Assembly (NCBI GenBank): GCA_024681275.1
Contig: JAILBD010000027.1
Coordinates: 1 to 6,054, forward strand
Origin: Erysipelotrichaceae bacterium
GTDB lineage: Bacteria > Bacillota_I > Bacilli_A > Erysipelotrichales > Erysipelotrichaceae
Length of the DNA: 6,054 nucleotides
Direction of reading: 5' to 3'
Shown here: piece by piece, positions 1-5,773 of the stretch
How positions within the stretch are numbered: position 1 is the stretch's first letter
Layout: each line of letters opens with the position of its first letter
Made by a program: the position numbers and the translations under genes
The notes under the pieces: generated by a model
Told to the model about the DNA's origin: nothing
Database searches by the model: none
What the model saw: only the letters and a program-made list of their open reading frames with translations

Positions 1-210
1 CTGCTGGCCGAACTGGTTGCAGGGGATATCCAGTATTTCCAATCCCTTATCATGATAGTCCCTGTACATCTGCTCGATCGGTTCATATTGCGGTGTGAAT
101 CCGCAGCCTGTGGCGGTGTTGACGACCATGACGACTTTGCCGGCCAGATCAGCCATCTTCACTTCATTGCCGTTTGCTGCTGTGATCGTATAATCATAGA
201 ATTTTGCCAT
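1..210 (-). CDS. Glutathione peroxidase family protein, cysteine type (N-terminal 70 residues; 3' end outside window)
   Basis: This is the N-terminal part of a small thiol peroxidase of the glutathione peroxidase family, which reduces hydrogen peroxide or lipid hydroperoxides in the cytoplasm. In non-mammalian cysteine versions the reductant is usually thioredoxin rather than glutathione. The protein starts MAKFYDYTIT and shows the family signature NTATGCGFTPQY at residues 31-42, with Cys36 at the peroxidatic position (cysteine, not selenocysteine). The second signature PCNQFGQ lies at 63-69, and Gln70, the last codon in the window, matches the catalytic Gln of the Cys-Gln-Trp-Asn tetrad. The usual resolving Cys and the Trp/Asn pair would lie beyond the edge. 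There is no signal peptide. The start is fixed by family alignment and by a good Shine-Dalgarno site at 219-224. It is divergent from the phospholipase gene and looks monocistronic at its 5' end. The family call is firm; the electron donor is inference. Confidence 0.95.
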   Translation of the reverse strand, partial: MAKFYDYTITAANGNEVKMADLAGKVVMVVNTATGCGFTPQYEPIEQMYRDYHDKGLEILDIPCNQFGQQ

Positions 211-218
211 TTCTTTTT

Positions 219-224
219 CTCCTT
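219..224 (-). promoter_or_regulatory. Ribosome binding site of the glutathione peroxidase gene
   Basis: On the minus strand this reads AAGGAG, eight bases before the ATG at 210. It is a strong Shine-Dalgarno match, unlike the starts of most other first-in-operon genes in this window. Confidence 0.8.
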
Positions 225-236
225 ATTTACGTCTGG

Positions 237-265
237 ATTTTATCATAGTTAGCCATGGCTTACAA
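237..265 (-). promoter_or_regulatory. Probable sigma-A type promoter of the glutathione peroxidase gene
   Basis: On the minus strand TTGTAA (260-265) is followed by a 17-base spacer and TAAAAT (237-242). These are 4/6 and 5/6 matches to TTGACA and TATAAT. The predicted +1 is near 230, giving a leader of about 20 bases that contains the Shine-Dalgarno site. The 10-base palindrome AGCCATGGCT at 251-260 fills part of the spacer, so a regulator bound there could affect expression; that is inference. Confidence 0.55.
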
Positions 266-270
266 TTAAA

Positions 271-283
271 ATACCCGCGGTAT
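271..283. promoter_or_regulatory. Inverted repeat just upstream of the peroxidase -35, possible operator
   Basis: The perfect inverted repeat ATACC-CGC-GGTAT ends five bases upstream of the -35 hexamer of the peroxidase promoter. The position suits a regulator site, but I cannot assign it to a known regulator with confidence. It does not resemble a PerR box, which would be the obvious expectation for a peroxidase. Confidence 0.3.
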
Positions 284-297
284 GACAGCCATGACAA

Positions 298-319
298 AAG
301 GGTTCCTGCTCAGACCCTT
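298..319. other. Small hairpin in the divergent intergenic region
   Basis: AAGGGT (298-303) and ACCCTT (314-319) form a perfect 6-bp stem with a 10-base loop. On the minus strand the stem runs into TTTTGT, so it could be a weak terminator that insulates the peroxidase gene from antisense transcription. On the plus strand it is followed by CTCCTTTT. The stem is short, so its function is uncertain. Confidence 0.3.
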
Positions 320-340
320 CTCCTTTTGGGTACTTCCTTT

Positions 341-354
341 TTTAAGCGCTTACA
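341..354 (+). promoter_or_regulatory. Catabolite-responsive element (cre)-like site, probable CcpA operator
   Basis: TTTAAGCGCTTACA matches the cre consensus TGWAANCGNTNWCA at all defined positions except the second base, and it contains the perfect 10-bp palindrome TAAGCGCTTA. The same single mismatch is found when it is read on the minus strand. It covers the -35 region of the promoter that drives the phospholipase-transporter operon, where bound CcpA-HPr(Ser-P) would be expected to block RNA polymerase. Catabolite repression of the operon is inferred from this position. The peroxidase promoter lies about 75 bases away and is a less likely target. Confidence 0.55.
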
Positions 355-358
355 TTTG

Positions 359-367
359 TGATAGAAT
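359..367 (+). promoter_or_regulatory. Extended -10 promoter of the phospholipase-transporter operon
   Basis: TGA-TAGAAT is an extended -10 element (TGn plus a 5/6 match to TATAAT). The -35 region (about 339-344, T-rich) is poor and overlaps the cre-like site. The predicted +1 is at about 374, only 7-8 bases before the ATG at 382, so the transcript would carry almost no leader and no Shine-Dalgarno sequence. This also argues against the alternative GTG start at 358, which lies upstream of the predicted +1. Confidence 0.5.
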
Positions 368-381
368 ATTGTTTAGTTAAT

Positions 382-1245
382 ATGCCTACGACTTATGCAC
401 ACTGGCGTTTCGGTGCCGACTGCATCGACACGCTTCCGGATGAATACAGAAAGATCATCCTTGATCATCGTGAACTGTTTGATTTCGGTGTCCATGGACC
501 GGATATCTTTTTCTATGATCTGAAACATCCGGAGATCCCGAAATACGGTTCATTTCTTCACAGGGAAAGTGCCAGAAAATTCTTTGACAACGCCATCGAT
601 GTCTACGATCGATATGAAGATGACAAGGATGCCATGCTCTCGTATATGCTGGGCTTCCTCTCCCACTTCGCTCTGGACAGTCAATGCCACGGTTACATCA
701 ACAACAAGGATTACAGTTCCGAGATCCTGACCCATAACAAGGTCGAATCCGAATATGATGGCTACCTGATGAGGCAGGAAGGATTCTCCGTCAGTTCCGT
801 CAACAGGGCAAAGTCCCTTAAGCCAAGCAAAGAGACCGCCCGCATCATGGCCCGCTTCTTCCCGCTCAGCGAAGAAGTGCTGCTCAGGACGACCCGGTGG
901 CATAAGTTCTTCATTTCAGCTCTGTACTGCCGGACCGACCTCAAACGCAATGTGGGGACTTATGTCCTGGATAAACTCAAGAATTATAAAAACCGCGATC
1001 TGATCGTTCAGAAGAACGAACTCGGATTATGCAAAGATTCCAATCTGCGCATCGACAAGCTCAAAGCCTACGCCCTGGAACTCTATCCAAGACTGGCAAA
1101 AGAGCTGATCGAAAAGATCAAGGAAGGAAAAGAATTAGGTCCGTATTTTGACCGGGATTTCGATCCGGATCCCGATGAAAGCACCCCCGTCTTGTCCTAT
1201 GAAGAAGAACTCAGATTCATACCGGAAAAGAACATCATCAAATAG
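382..1245 (+). CDS. Zinc-dependent phospholipase C family protein, no signal peptide
   Basis: A 287-residue protein resembling the zinc-dependent phospholipase C / S1-P1 nuclease fold, whose classic members hydrolyse phospholipids with three zinc ions. The ligand-like pattern is nearly complete: His7 in PTTYAHWRFG, Asp41 in HGPDIFFY, His60 in SFLHRES, then His95, Asp99 and His103 in a GFLSHFALDSQCHG stretch, and His118 and Glu122 in HNKVE. The H-x3-D and H-x3-E spacings agree with clostridial alpha-toxin. Unlike secreted enzymes it has no signal peptide, and it lacks the processed N-terminal Trp that serves as a zinc ligand, so it is probably cytoplasmic and its substrate is unknown. The C-terminal part (about 190-287) is charged and has no recognisable C2 domain. 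I chose ATG 382 over GTG 358 (eight residues longer) because the family typically begins MPTTYAH and because the promoter lies between them. Family confidence is high; phospholipase activity is not proven. Confidence 0.85.
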   Translation: MPTTYAHWRFGADCIDTLPDEYRKIILDHRELFDFGVHGPDIFFYDLKHPEIPKYGSFLHRESARKFFDNAIDVYDRYEDDKDAMLSYMLGFLSHFALDSQCHGYINNKDYSSEILTHNKVESEYDGYLMRQEGFSVSSVNRAKSLKPSKETARIMARFFPLSEEVLLRTTRWHKFFISALYCRTDLKRNVGTYVLDKLKNYKNRDLIVQKNELGLCKDSNLRIDKLKAYALELYPRLAKELIEKIKEGKELGPYFDRDFDPDPDESTPVLSYEEELRFIPEKNIIK

Positions 1246-1251
1246 AAATTT

Positions 1252-1257
1252 AAGGAG
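1252..1257 (+). promoter_or_regulatory. Ribosome binding site of the MFS transporter gene
   Basis: AAGGAG sits nine bases before the ATG at 1267, in the 21-bp gap after the phospholipase stop codon. This supports translation of the transporter from a shared mRNA. Confidence 0.75.
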
Positions 1258-1266
1258 TTAAGTATT

Positions 1267-2625
1267 ATGAATGGCTTATTCAAAAAGCTGAACGAATCCA
1301 AGATCTTCAAAGATCTCAGTCCGCAGGAATTCTCCTGGGTTCTCTACGACGTAGGAAATTCCGCCTTCACGATGCTCGGATGCTCACTCATCCCGCTCTG
1401 GTTCAACTCGCTGGCGATCGGCACGGAAGCCGGACAGATCAGCGGTGACAACGCCACCGCCTACTGGGCTCTAGCGACCAGTATCGTCACAGTCATCGTC
1501 GCATTGATCGGACCAGTCTGCGGTGCGATCGCCGACCACAAAGACACCAAGAAGATCTTCTTCTCGACATCTGTCGCGATCGGTGTCATCGGCTGTGTCC
1601 TCAATGGCTTTGTCGGCAGCTGGTTCCTCTTCCTGGTCGTCTACATCCTGACCAAGATCTTCTATCAGGCATCCCTCACTTTCTATGATTCGATGCTCAA
1701 TGACGTCACGACAGATGAGAGATCCGATGCGGTATCTGCCTACGGCTATGCCTGGGGTTATATCGGTTCCTGCATCCCTTTCATCATCGCTCTGATCGCT
1801 TATGTCATGGGGCCGGATATGCTCAAGATCATTCCTGGTCCTCTGTCCATGATCATCGGCTTCACAGTCACGGCTGTCTGGTGGTGGATCGTCACGATGC
1901 CGCTCATCAGAAACTACAAACAGATCAACTACGTCGAAGGCGAAGAGGCAAAAGTCTCTTATGCTTTCAGGAAGATCTTCAACACTCTCAAGAGGATCTG
2001 CACGCAGGACAAGAAAGTCCTCTACTTCCTGATCGCCTTCTTCCTTTACATCGATGGCGTCGGAACGATCATCGACAACTGCATCAACCTGGGCACAGAC
2101 CTGGGTCTCAACACTGTCGGACAGGTCGTCTTCCTGCTGCTGACTCAAGTCGTCGCCTGGATCGGTTCTCTGGTCTTCGCAAGACTTTCCAAGACGAAAG
2201 ATACGATCGCTTTGATCCAGATCTGTATCTTGGGCTATACGGCCGTCTGTCTCTACGCTCTGACATTGAAGTCACTGTGGCAGTTCGCCATCATGGCCTT
2301 CGGTGTCGGCTGTTTCCAGGGCTCGATCCAGTCCCTTTCCAGAAGCTACTTCGCCAAGATCATTCCGGATGAGAACTCCGGCGAATACTTCGGCATCTAC
2401 GATATCTTCTCCAAAGGCGCATCCTTCCTAGGTTCTTTCGTCTTCTTCCTCGTCAAGAAGATCGGTATCAGAAGCAACGGTGTCTTCAATATCTTCGGTA
2501 CGACCATCAAGAGTATCAACGTCGCCGTTGGCTGCCTGGCTGCCTTCTTTATCCTCGGCCTGATCTTCATCAGGATCGCCGATAAACAGCCGCAATCGGC
2601 AGAAAGCCTGAAAGATATTCAGTAA
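1267..2625 (+). CDS. MFS transporter, UMF1 family (Atg22-like)
   Basis: A 452-residue integral membrane protein with about 12 hydrophobic segments, at roughly residues 25-48, 66-89, 98-116, 119-137, 158-181, 190-213, 251-271, 284-304, 314-334, 338-356, 380-397 and 417-437. UMF1/Atg22-type hallmarks are WVLYDVGNSAF (24-34) at the start of helix 1, an MFS motif-A variant GAIADHKDTKK (86-96) in the loop after helix 2, SAYGYAWGYIGS (157-168), and SRSYFAKIIP (358-367) followed by SGEYFGIYDIFSKG. Yeast Atg22 exports amino acids from the vacuole, but bacterial substrates are mostly unknown and none should be assigned here. A long central cytoplasmic loop lies at about 214-250. The gene follows the phospholipase by 21 bp with its own Shine-Dalgarno site and ends at a strong terminator, so the two form an operon. 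Export or uptake of a product linked to the phospholipase-like enzyme is speculation. Confidence 0.9.
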   Translation: MNGLFKKLNESKIFKDLSPQEFSWVLYDVGNSAFTMLGCSLIPLWFNSLAIGTEAGQISGDNATAYWALATSIVTVIVALIGPVCGAIADHKDTKKIFFSTSVAIGVIGCVLNGFVGSWFLFLVVYILTKIFYQASLTFYDSMLNDVTTDERSDAVSAYGYAWGYIGSCIPFIIALIAYVMGPDMLKIIPGPLSMIIGFTVTAVWWWIVTMPLIRNYKQINYVEGEEAKVSYAFRKIFNTLKRICTQDKKVLYFLIAFFLYIDGVGTIIDNCINLGTDLGLNTVGQVVFLLLTQVVAWIGSLVFARLSKTKDTIALIQICILGYTAVCLYALTLKSLWQFAIMAFGVGCFQGSIQSLSRSYFAKIIPDENSGEYFGIYDIFSKGASFLGSFVFFLVKKIGIRSNGVFNIFGTTIKSINVAVGCLAAFFILGLIFIRIADKQPQSAESLKDIQ

Positions 2626-2630
2626 ATCAC

Positions 2631-2655
2631 AAAAGACAGAGCGATCTGTCTTTTT
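2631..2655 (+). terminator. Rho-independent terminator of the phospholipase-transporter operon
   Basis: AAAAGACAGA (2631-2640) and TCTGTCTTTT (2645-2654) form a perfect 10-bp stem closed by a GCGA tetraloop of the stable GNRA class, ending in a T run. It begins five bases after the transporter stop codon. The left arm overlaps the -35 of the mnmL promoter. Confidence 0.9.
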
Positions 2656-2662
2656 ATATAAT
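2633..2662 (+). promoter_or_regulatory. Promoter of mnmL-mnmM, embedded in the preceding terminator; predicted leaderless start
   Basis: A perfect TATAAT lies at 2657-2662, directly after the terminator T run. The best -35 is AAGACA (2633-2638, 4/6) with an 18-base spacer, inside the left arm of the terminator stem. Exactly six bases separate TATAAT from the ATG at 2669, which puts the expected +1 on the A of the start codon. No Shine-Dalgarno sequence precedes the ATG. Confidence 0.6.
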
Positions 2663-2668
2663 TGTTTT

Positions 2669-3610
2669 ATGGATAATCCCTTCCCCTACTCGTTCAACGA
2701 AAAAAGATATCATACCTTCAACTACTATCTGAAGACCACATACCACGCCAAAGCAGCCAAGGTCATACTGGATGCAGCTTTCACCTGCCCGAACAGGGAT
2801 GGAAGCAAAGCTACGGGCGGATGCATCTTCTGTTCGCAATACGGAAGCGGAGATTCCAACACGGCGTTGAAAGAAAGCCTCGCAAGGCAATACGAAGAAA
2901 ACAAGAAAGTCATGGACCGCAAGTGGCCCAACAAGCTCTACATCCCCTATTTCCAGTCCTTCTCCAACACCTATGGTCCTCTGGAAAAAATCAAGACAAT
3001 GCTGGAGCCCTTCATCACGATGGACGAGGTGGCCGAGATCTCCATCGCCACCCGCTGCGACTGTCTGAGCGATGAGATCATCGCATATCTGGATTCACTG
3101 ACAGAAAAGAAACCGATCTGGCTGGAACTTGGCCTGCAGACATCCAATGACAAAACGGGAGAACGGATCAACCGCTGCTATACCTTTGATGACTTCAAGA
3201 GAGCCCTCTTCCTTCTGGAAAGGACCGGGATCAAAGTCTGTGTCCACATCATGAACGGACTTCCTTTTGAAACGAAAGAAGATATGCTCAAGACGGTCGC
3301 CGATATCGCTCATATGCCTTTTCAGGCGATCAAGATCCATATGCTGCATGTCCTGAAAAACACCGTCCTGGGTAACATGTATCTCAAAGAGCCCTTCGAG
3401 CTGATCAGCCGTGAAGAATACATCGAACTTGTCGTCAGACAGCTGGAACTCCTGGATCCCAAAGTCATCATCGAAAGACTGACCGGAGATCCGATCAAAG
3501 AAGATCTCCTCGCCCCGCTCTGGATCCTCAACAAGACGACGATCCTCAACGATATCGACAAGCGCATGCGAAAACTCGACACTTTCCAGGGGAGATGCTA
3601 TGAACAATAA
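2669..3610 (+). CDS. mnmL: Radical SAM protein MnmL (YtqA/YhcC family), tRNA U34 modification
   Basis: A 313-residue radical SAM enzyme of the TIGR01212/YhcC family. The iron-sulfur cluster motif is C-x11-C-x2-C (Cys40, Cys52, Cys55) in FTCPNRDG...GGCIFC, the family's longer-spaced version of CxxxCxxC. Further family blocks are IATRCDCL (126-133), WLELGLQTSN (151-160), HIMNGLP (193-199), IKIHMLHVLK (221-230) and ERLTGDPIKEDLLAPLW (269-285). The Bacillus subtilis homologue YtqA has been reported as MnmL, which acts on the 5-carboxymethylaminomethyl group of U34 to yield the aminomethyl intermediate that the methyltransferase MnmM then uses. This is the Gram-positive alternative to bifunctional MnmC. 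The start is set by the family's N-terminal block (KRYHTFNYYL) and by the promoter. The stop overlaps mnmM by 11 bp, so the two are co-transcribed and probably translationally coupled. The family is certain; the specific function rests on orthology and the mnmM neighbour. Confidence 0.9.
   Translation: MDNPFPYSFNEKRYHTFNYYLKTTYHAKAAKVILDAAFTCPNRDGSKATGGCIFCSQYGSGDSNTALKESLARQYEENKKVMDRKWPNKLYIPYFQSFSNTYGPLEKIKTMLEPFITMDEVAEISIATRCDCLSDEIIAYLDSLTEKKPIWLELGLQTSNDKTGERINRCYTFDDFKRALFLLERTGIKVCVHIMNGLPFETKEDMLKTVADIAHMPFQAIKIHMLHVLKNTVLGNMYLKEPFELISREEYIELVVRQLELLDPKVIIERLTGDPIKEDLLAPLWILNKTTILNDIDKRMRKLDTFQGRCYEQ
3588..3594 (+). promoter_or_regulatory. Ribosome binding site of mnmM inside the mnmL coding region
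   Basis: AGGGGAG lies five bases before the ATG at 3600, within the last codons of mnmL. It fixes the mnmM start and fits translational coupling. Confidence 0.7.
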
Positions 3611-4139
3611 CACCTTCGTGCACAAATACATCAAGCCTCTGATCAAAAAGGACGACACGGTCGTCGACATGACGGCCGGAAACGGCAACGACACCCTCTT
3701 TCTCAGCGAACTCGCATCCAAAGTCTACGCCTTTGACATCTCGCAAGAAGCGATCCGACGCTGTAAAGAAAAGCTGAAAGAGACAGACAACGTCATCCTC
3801 ATCCACGACAGTCACGTCAATATCGACCGCTACATCAGTGAAAAAGTCCGCCTCGTCATATTCAACCTGGGCTATCTGCCCAATTCCGACGAGAAGACGA
3901 TCACAAAAGCCGACGAGACGCTCATCGCCTTCCAGAAAGCCTATGAACTGCTGGAGGATAGCGGATATCTGGTCATCACATTCTATATCGGCCACAGAGG
4001 CGGCAAAGATGAATACTATCTGCTGAATGACTACATCAATAAAAACAGGTTTCACATCTATGAAACCTATTCACAAAACAGGATCGATTCCCCCATCACG
4101 CTGATCATCAGAAAAGATCAGTCGAGGACATCGATATAG
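3600..4139 (+). CDS. mnmM: tRNA 5-aminomethyluridine methyltransferase MnmM (YtqB family)
   Basis: A 179-residue, single-domain SAM-dependent methyltransferase of the PF06962 family (older label: rRNA methylase YtqB). Visible Rossmann-fold motifs are VVDMTAGNGNDTLFLS (21-36, motif I), the acidic residue ending strand 2 (Asp46 in YAFD), NLGYLP (89-94, motif IV position) and the family-specific HRGGKDE (132-138), with a SPITLIIRK C-terminal strand (164-172). The B. subtilis orthologue YtqB/MnmM methylates the aminomethyl group of nm5(s2)U34 to mnm5(s2)U34 in tRNAs such as Lys, Glu and Gln. This supports decoding of purine-ending split-box codons in the cytoplasm. The gene overlaps mnmL by 11 bp and has its own Shine-Dalgarno site. 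Its last seven codons overlap the end of the convergent DUF4015 gene. The length is normal for the family and nothing looks broken. Confidence 0.92.
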   Translation: MNNNTFVHKYIKPLIKKDDTVVDMTAGNGNDTLFLSELASKVYAFDISQEAIRRCKEKLKETDNVILIHDSHVNIDRYISEKVRLVIFNLGYLPNSDEKTITKADETLIAFQKAYELLEDSGYLVITFYIGHRGGKDEYYLLNDYINKNRFHIYETYSQNRIDSPITLIIRKDQSRTSI

Positions 4140-5767
4140 GAACGATATTTGGATAAGCTCGAAGCGGCGTTCCAGGTCATATAGCCGTCAAAGACACCGG
4201 CATCCTTAAGCCCATCGATCTGGGCTTTTAAATAATCCGGACCATAGTAGACTTCATACGGATCGGAATCCTGAGCCATGATCCAGGTGCGGCATTTCGC
4301 CTTGTCATAAGTCTTTTCCTGCGCGAAGTAAGTCGCCCTGCCCCAGCTGTACATCAGTTCTCCCGGCTCATACCACGGCTCATAAATACCATAGGCATAA
4401 TAAGAGAAATGATCAGGATAAGGCATCGAAGAGACCGCATCCGCAGCATTGGAGATCGCCGGCCAGAACTGCCCGTAATACGAGACGAAAGCCGAGAATG
4501 CATCATCCTCGCTTCCACTGGTCTCGCCAAAGACATCAGCTGAAACATAAGCGCCTTTGGCATGCAGATACTCAGACGCATAGCGTAGGAAAGAAGTCAC
4601 CGCCTGAGCTCTTGTTTCGTCATACGTATTTCTCAGATCGACATCTTCCACATCCTCCGGAAGACGCACATAATCGTACTGGATCTCATCAAAGTCCATC
4701 TCCTCGACCGCCTCAAGGCCCAGTGCGACATTGTATTCCCACATTTTGCGGGAATAGATGCTCGGCCATTTGACCGAACCGTAATTGTAGAGGCGTCCTT
4801 CGTACATGAGTGCCTCATCCGGATTATCCAGGGCAAAGGAGTCATCTTTGAAAGCCGTGATCCTGCCGATCAGATAATAACCGGCATCCTTCAGCTTCCT
4901 GACATTCTCCCTGTAGGAATCATAACTGTTCGGGATGTTGTAGGTCGACGGCGCATACTGTCTGGCTACCGGAGAATCGTAAGCCAGCTGCGTATCGATG
5001 TAGCAGTCCTTGATGTCGACGACGAAAGCATTGATGCCCTGTGTCTGCCTCGCTATTTCAATAAAGGCATCCGCATCGACGATCGCCTCGGCATTGATGT
5101 ATAGAGCCTTGACGATATCCGGCATCTGTGTCTTAGGCGTGAAAGCTTCCTTGTCATAATAGTCGATCGCCTCCGGGCTTCCCCCTTCGCCATAGAAGGC
5201 ATCCCTGTAGATCGATGCATCTTTGCCGGTCTCGTAGTATTCCAGAGCGGCATACTTGGAAGAGATGTAACCTCTGTCGTTGACGAAATAGAAGTCGATC
5301 GTGCCATCACTTCCCAGTTCGTGGAATCCGCTCACAGACAACTGAGAGCCCTTCTTCACCCAATCATTGATCCGGAAGCCGTCATAAGTGTCTGTCAGGA
5401 CGTGGTCGCGAAGCGCATAAAGCGTCTTCTCCCGGACACAGTCATCTCTGTTCATTTCCAGAGTCTCTTCTTTGACGTAATATGTGACATCATCCAGGAC
5501 GAATTGACAGTATTCCGCGCCCTCGACATCGACGCGTTTGTTCTTGATATCGACTTTCGTTCCGCGTACGAATTCTCTGAAAACGCCGTCCTTATCCATG
5601 AGTGGCAAGACAGGGGTCTCCGCCGCCAGATAATAAGGCGAAGTCTTGTTATCCTGTATATTCCTATAGACCAGATATCCGAGTCCCGCACCCGATAAAA
5701 GGATCAGGAACAGGAGGATATAGATGATATTCTTTTTTATCTTTCTTCTTTTTTTCTTCTTCCCCAT
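4118..5767 (-). CDS. Membrane-anchored putative glycoside hydrolase (DUF4015/PF13200 type) with SH3-like N-terminal region
   Basis: A 549-residue protein. A basic stretch (residues 3-12, Lys/Arg-rich) and one hydrophobic helix (about 13-35) predict an N-in anchor with the rest outside the cell. Residues about 45-105 and 112-172 look like two small beta-rich, SH3-like modules (for example VREFVRGT-type and GYISSKYAAL edges); this is a fold guess. Residues about 217-545 resemble the DUF4015 putative glycosyl hydrolase domain, a TIM barrel: KALYINAEA (220-228), FVVDIKD (248-254), GYYLIGRITAFKDD (296-309), the hallmark FDEIQYDYVRLPE (359-371), VSADVFGE (408-415), WIMAQDSD (495-502) and FDGYMTWNA (526-534). 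The acidic residues of these blocks are candidate catalytic groups. A cell-wall or exopolysaccharide substrate is plausible but unproven. The start ATG is preceded by an extended -10 exactly six bases away and no Shine-Dalgarno, suggesting a leaderless mRNA. The 3' end overlaps mnmM by 22 bp. Confidence 0.88.
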   Translation of the reverse strand: MGKKKKRRKIKKNIIYILLFLILLSGAGLGYLVYRNIQDNKTSPYYLAAETPVLPLMDKDGVFREFVRGTKVDIKNKRVDVEGAEYCQFVLDDVTYYVKEETLEMNRDDCVREKTLYALRDHVLTDTYDGFRINDWVKKGSQLSVSGFHELGSDGTIDFYFVNDRGYISSKYAALEYYETGKDASIYRDAFYGEGGSPEAIDYYDKEAFTPKTQMPDIVKALYINAEAIVDADAFIEIARQTQGINAFVVDIKDCYIDTQLAYDSPVARQYAPSTYNIPNSYDSYRENVRKLKDAGYYLIGRITAFKDDSFALDNPDEALMYEGRLYNYGSVKWPSIYSRKMWEYNVALGLEAVEEMDFDEIQYDYVRLPEDVEDVDLRNTYDETRAQAVTSFLRYASEYLHAKGAYVSADVFGETSGSEDDAFSAFVSYYGQFWPAISNAADAVSSMPYPDHFSYYAYGIYEPWYEPGELMYSWGRATYFAQEKTYDKAKCRTWIMAQDSDPYEVYYGPDYLKAQIDGLKDAGVFDGYMTWNAASSLSKYRSYIDVLD

Positions 5768-5773
5768 AGTCTC

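Noticed and set aside
52..252. 66-codon plus-strand open frame at the left end.
   Set aside because: It is antisense to the recognisable glutathione peroxidase N-terminus and has no supporting signals.
260..290. On the minus strand ACCGCGGGTATTTT recalls part of a T-box leader.
   Set aside because: Only ACCGCG matches the T-box core, the element lies upstream of the promoter, and the downstream gene is a peroxidase rather than an amino-acid gene.
251..293. AGCCATG occurs at 251-257 and again at 287-293.
   Set aside because: A seven-base direct repeat pair in this length is weak evidence, and it matches no operator I know.
358..381. GTG start at 358 giving an eight-residue longer phospholipase-like protein.
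   Set aside because: The conserved family start is at ATG 382, there is no Shine-Dalgarno for GTG 358, and the predicted transcription start lies downstream of it.
1471..2148. Long 225-codon open frame antisense to the MFS transporter gene.
   Set aside because: It is very rich in Asp, Glu and Arg with no hydrophobic core, as expected of a shadow of ATC/GTC-rich codons. The plus-strand frame is clearly the real gene.
3095..3721. 208-codon open frame antisense to mnmL and mnmM, and a further 169-codon one at 3546-4055.
   Set aside because: Both are shadows of two well-conserved plus-strand genes and show no family motif or ribosome binding site.
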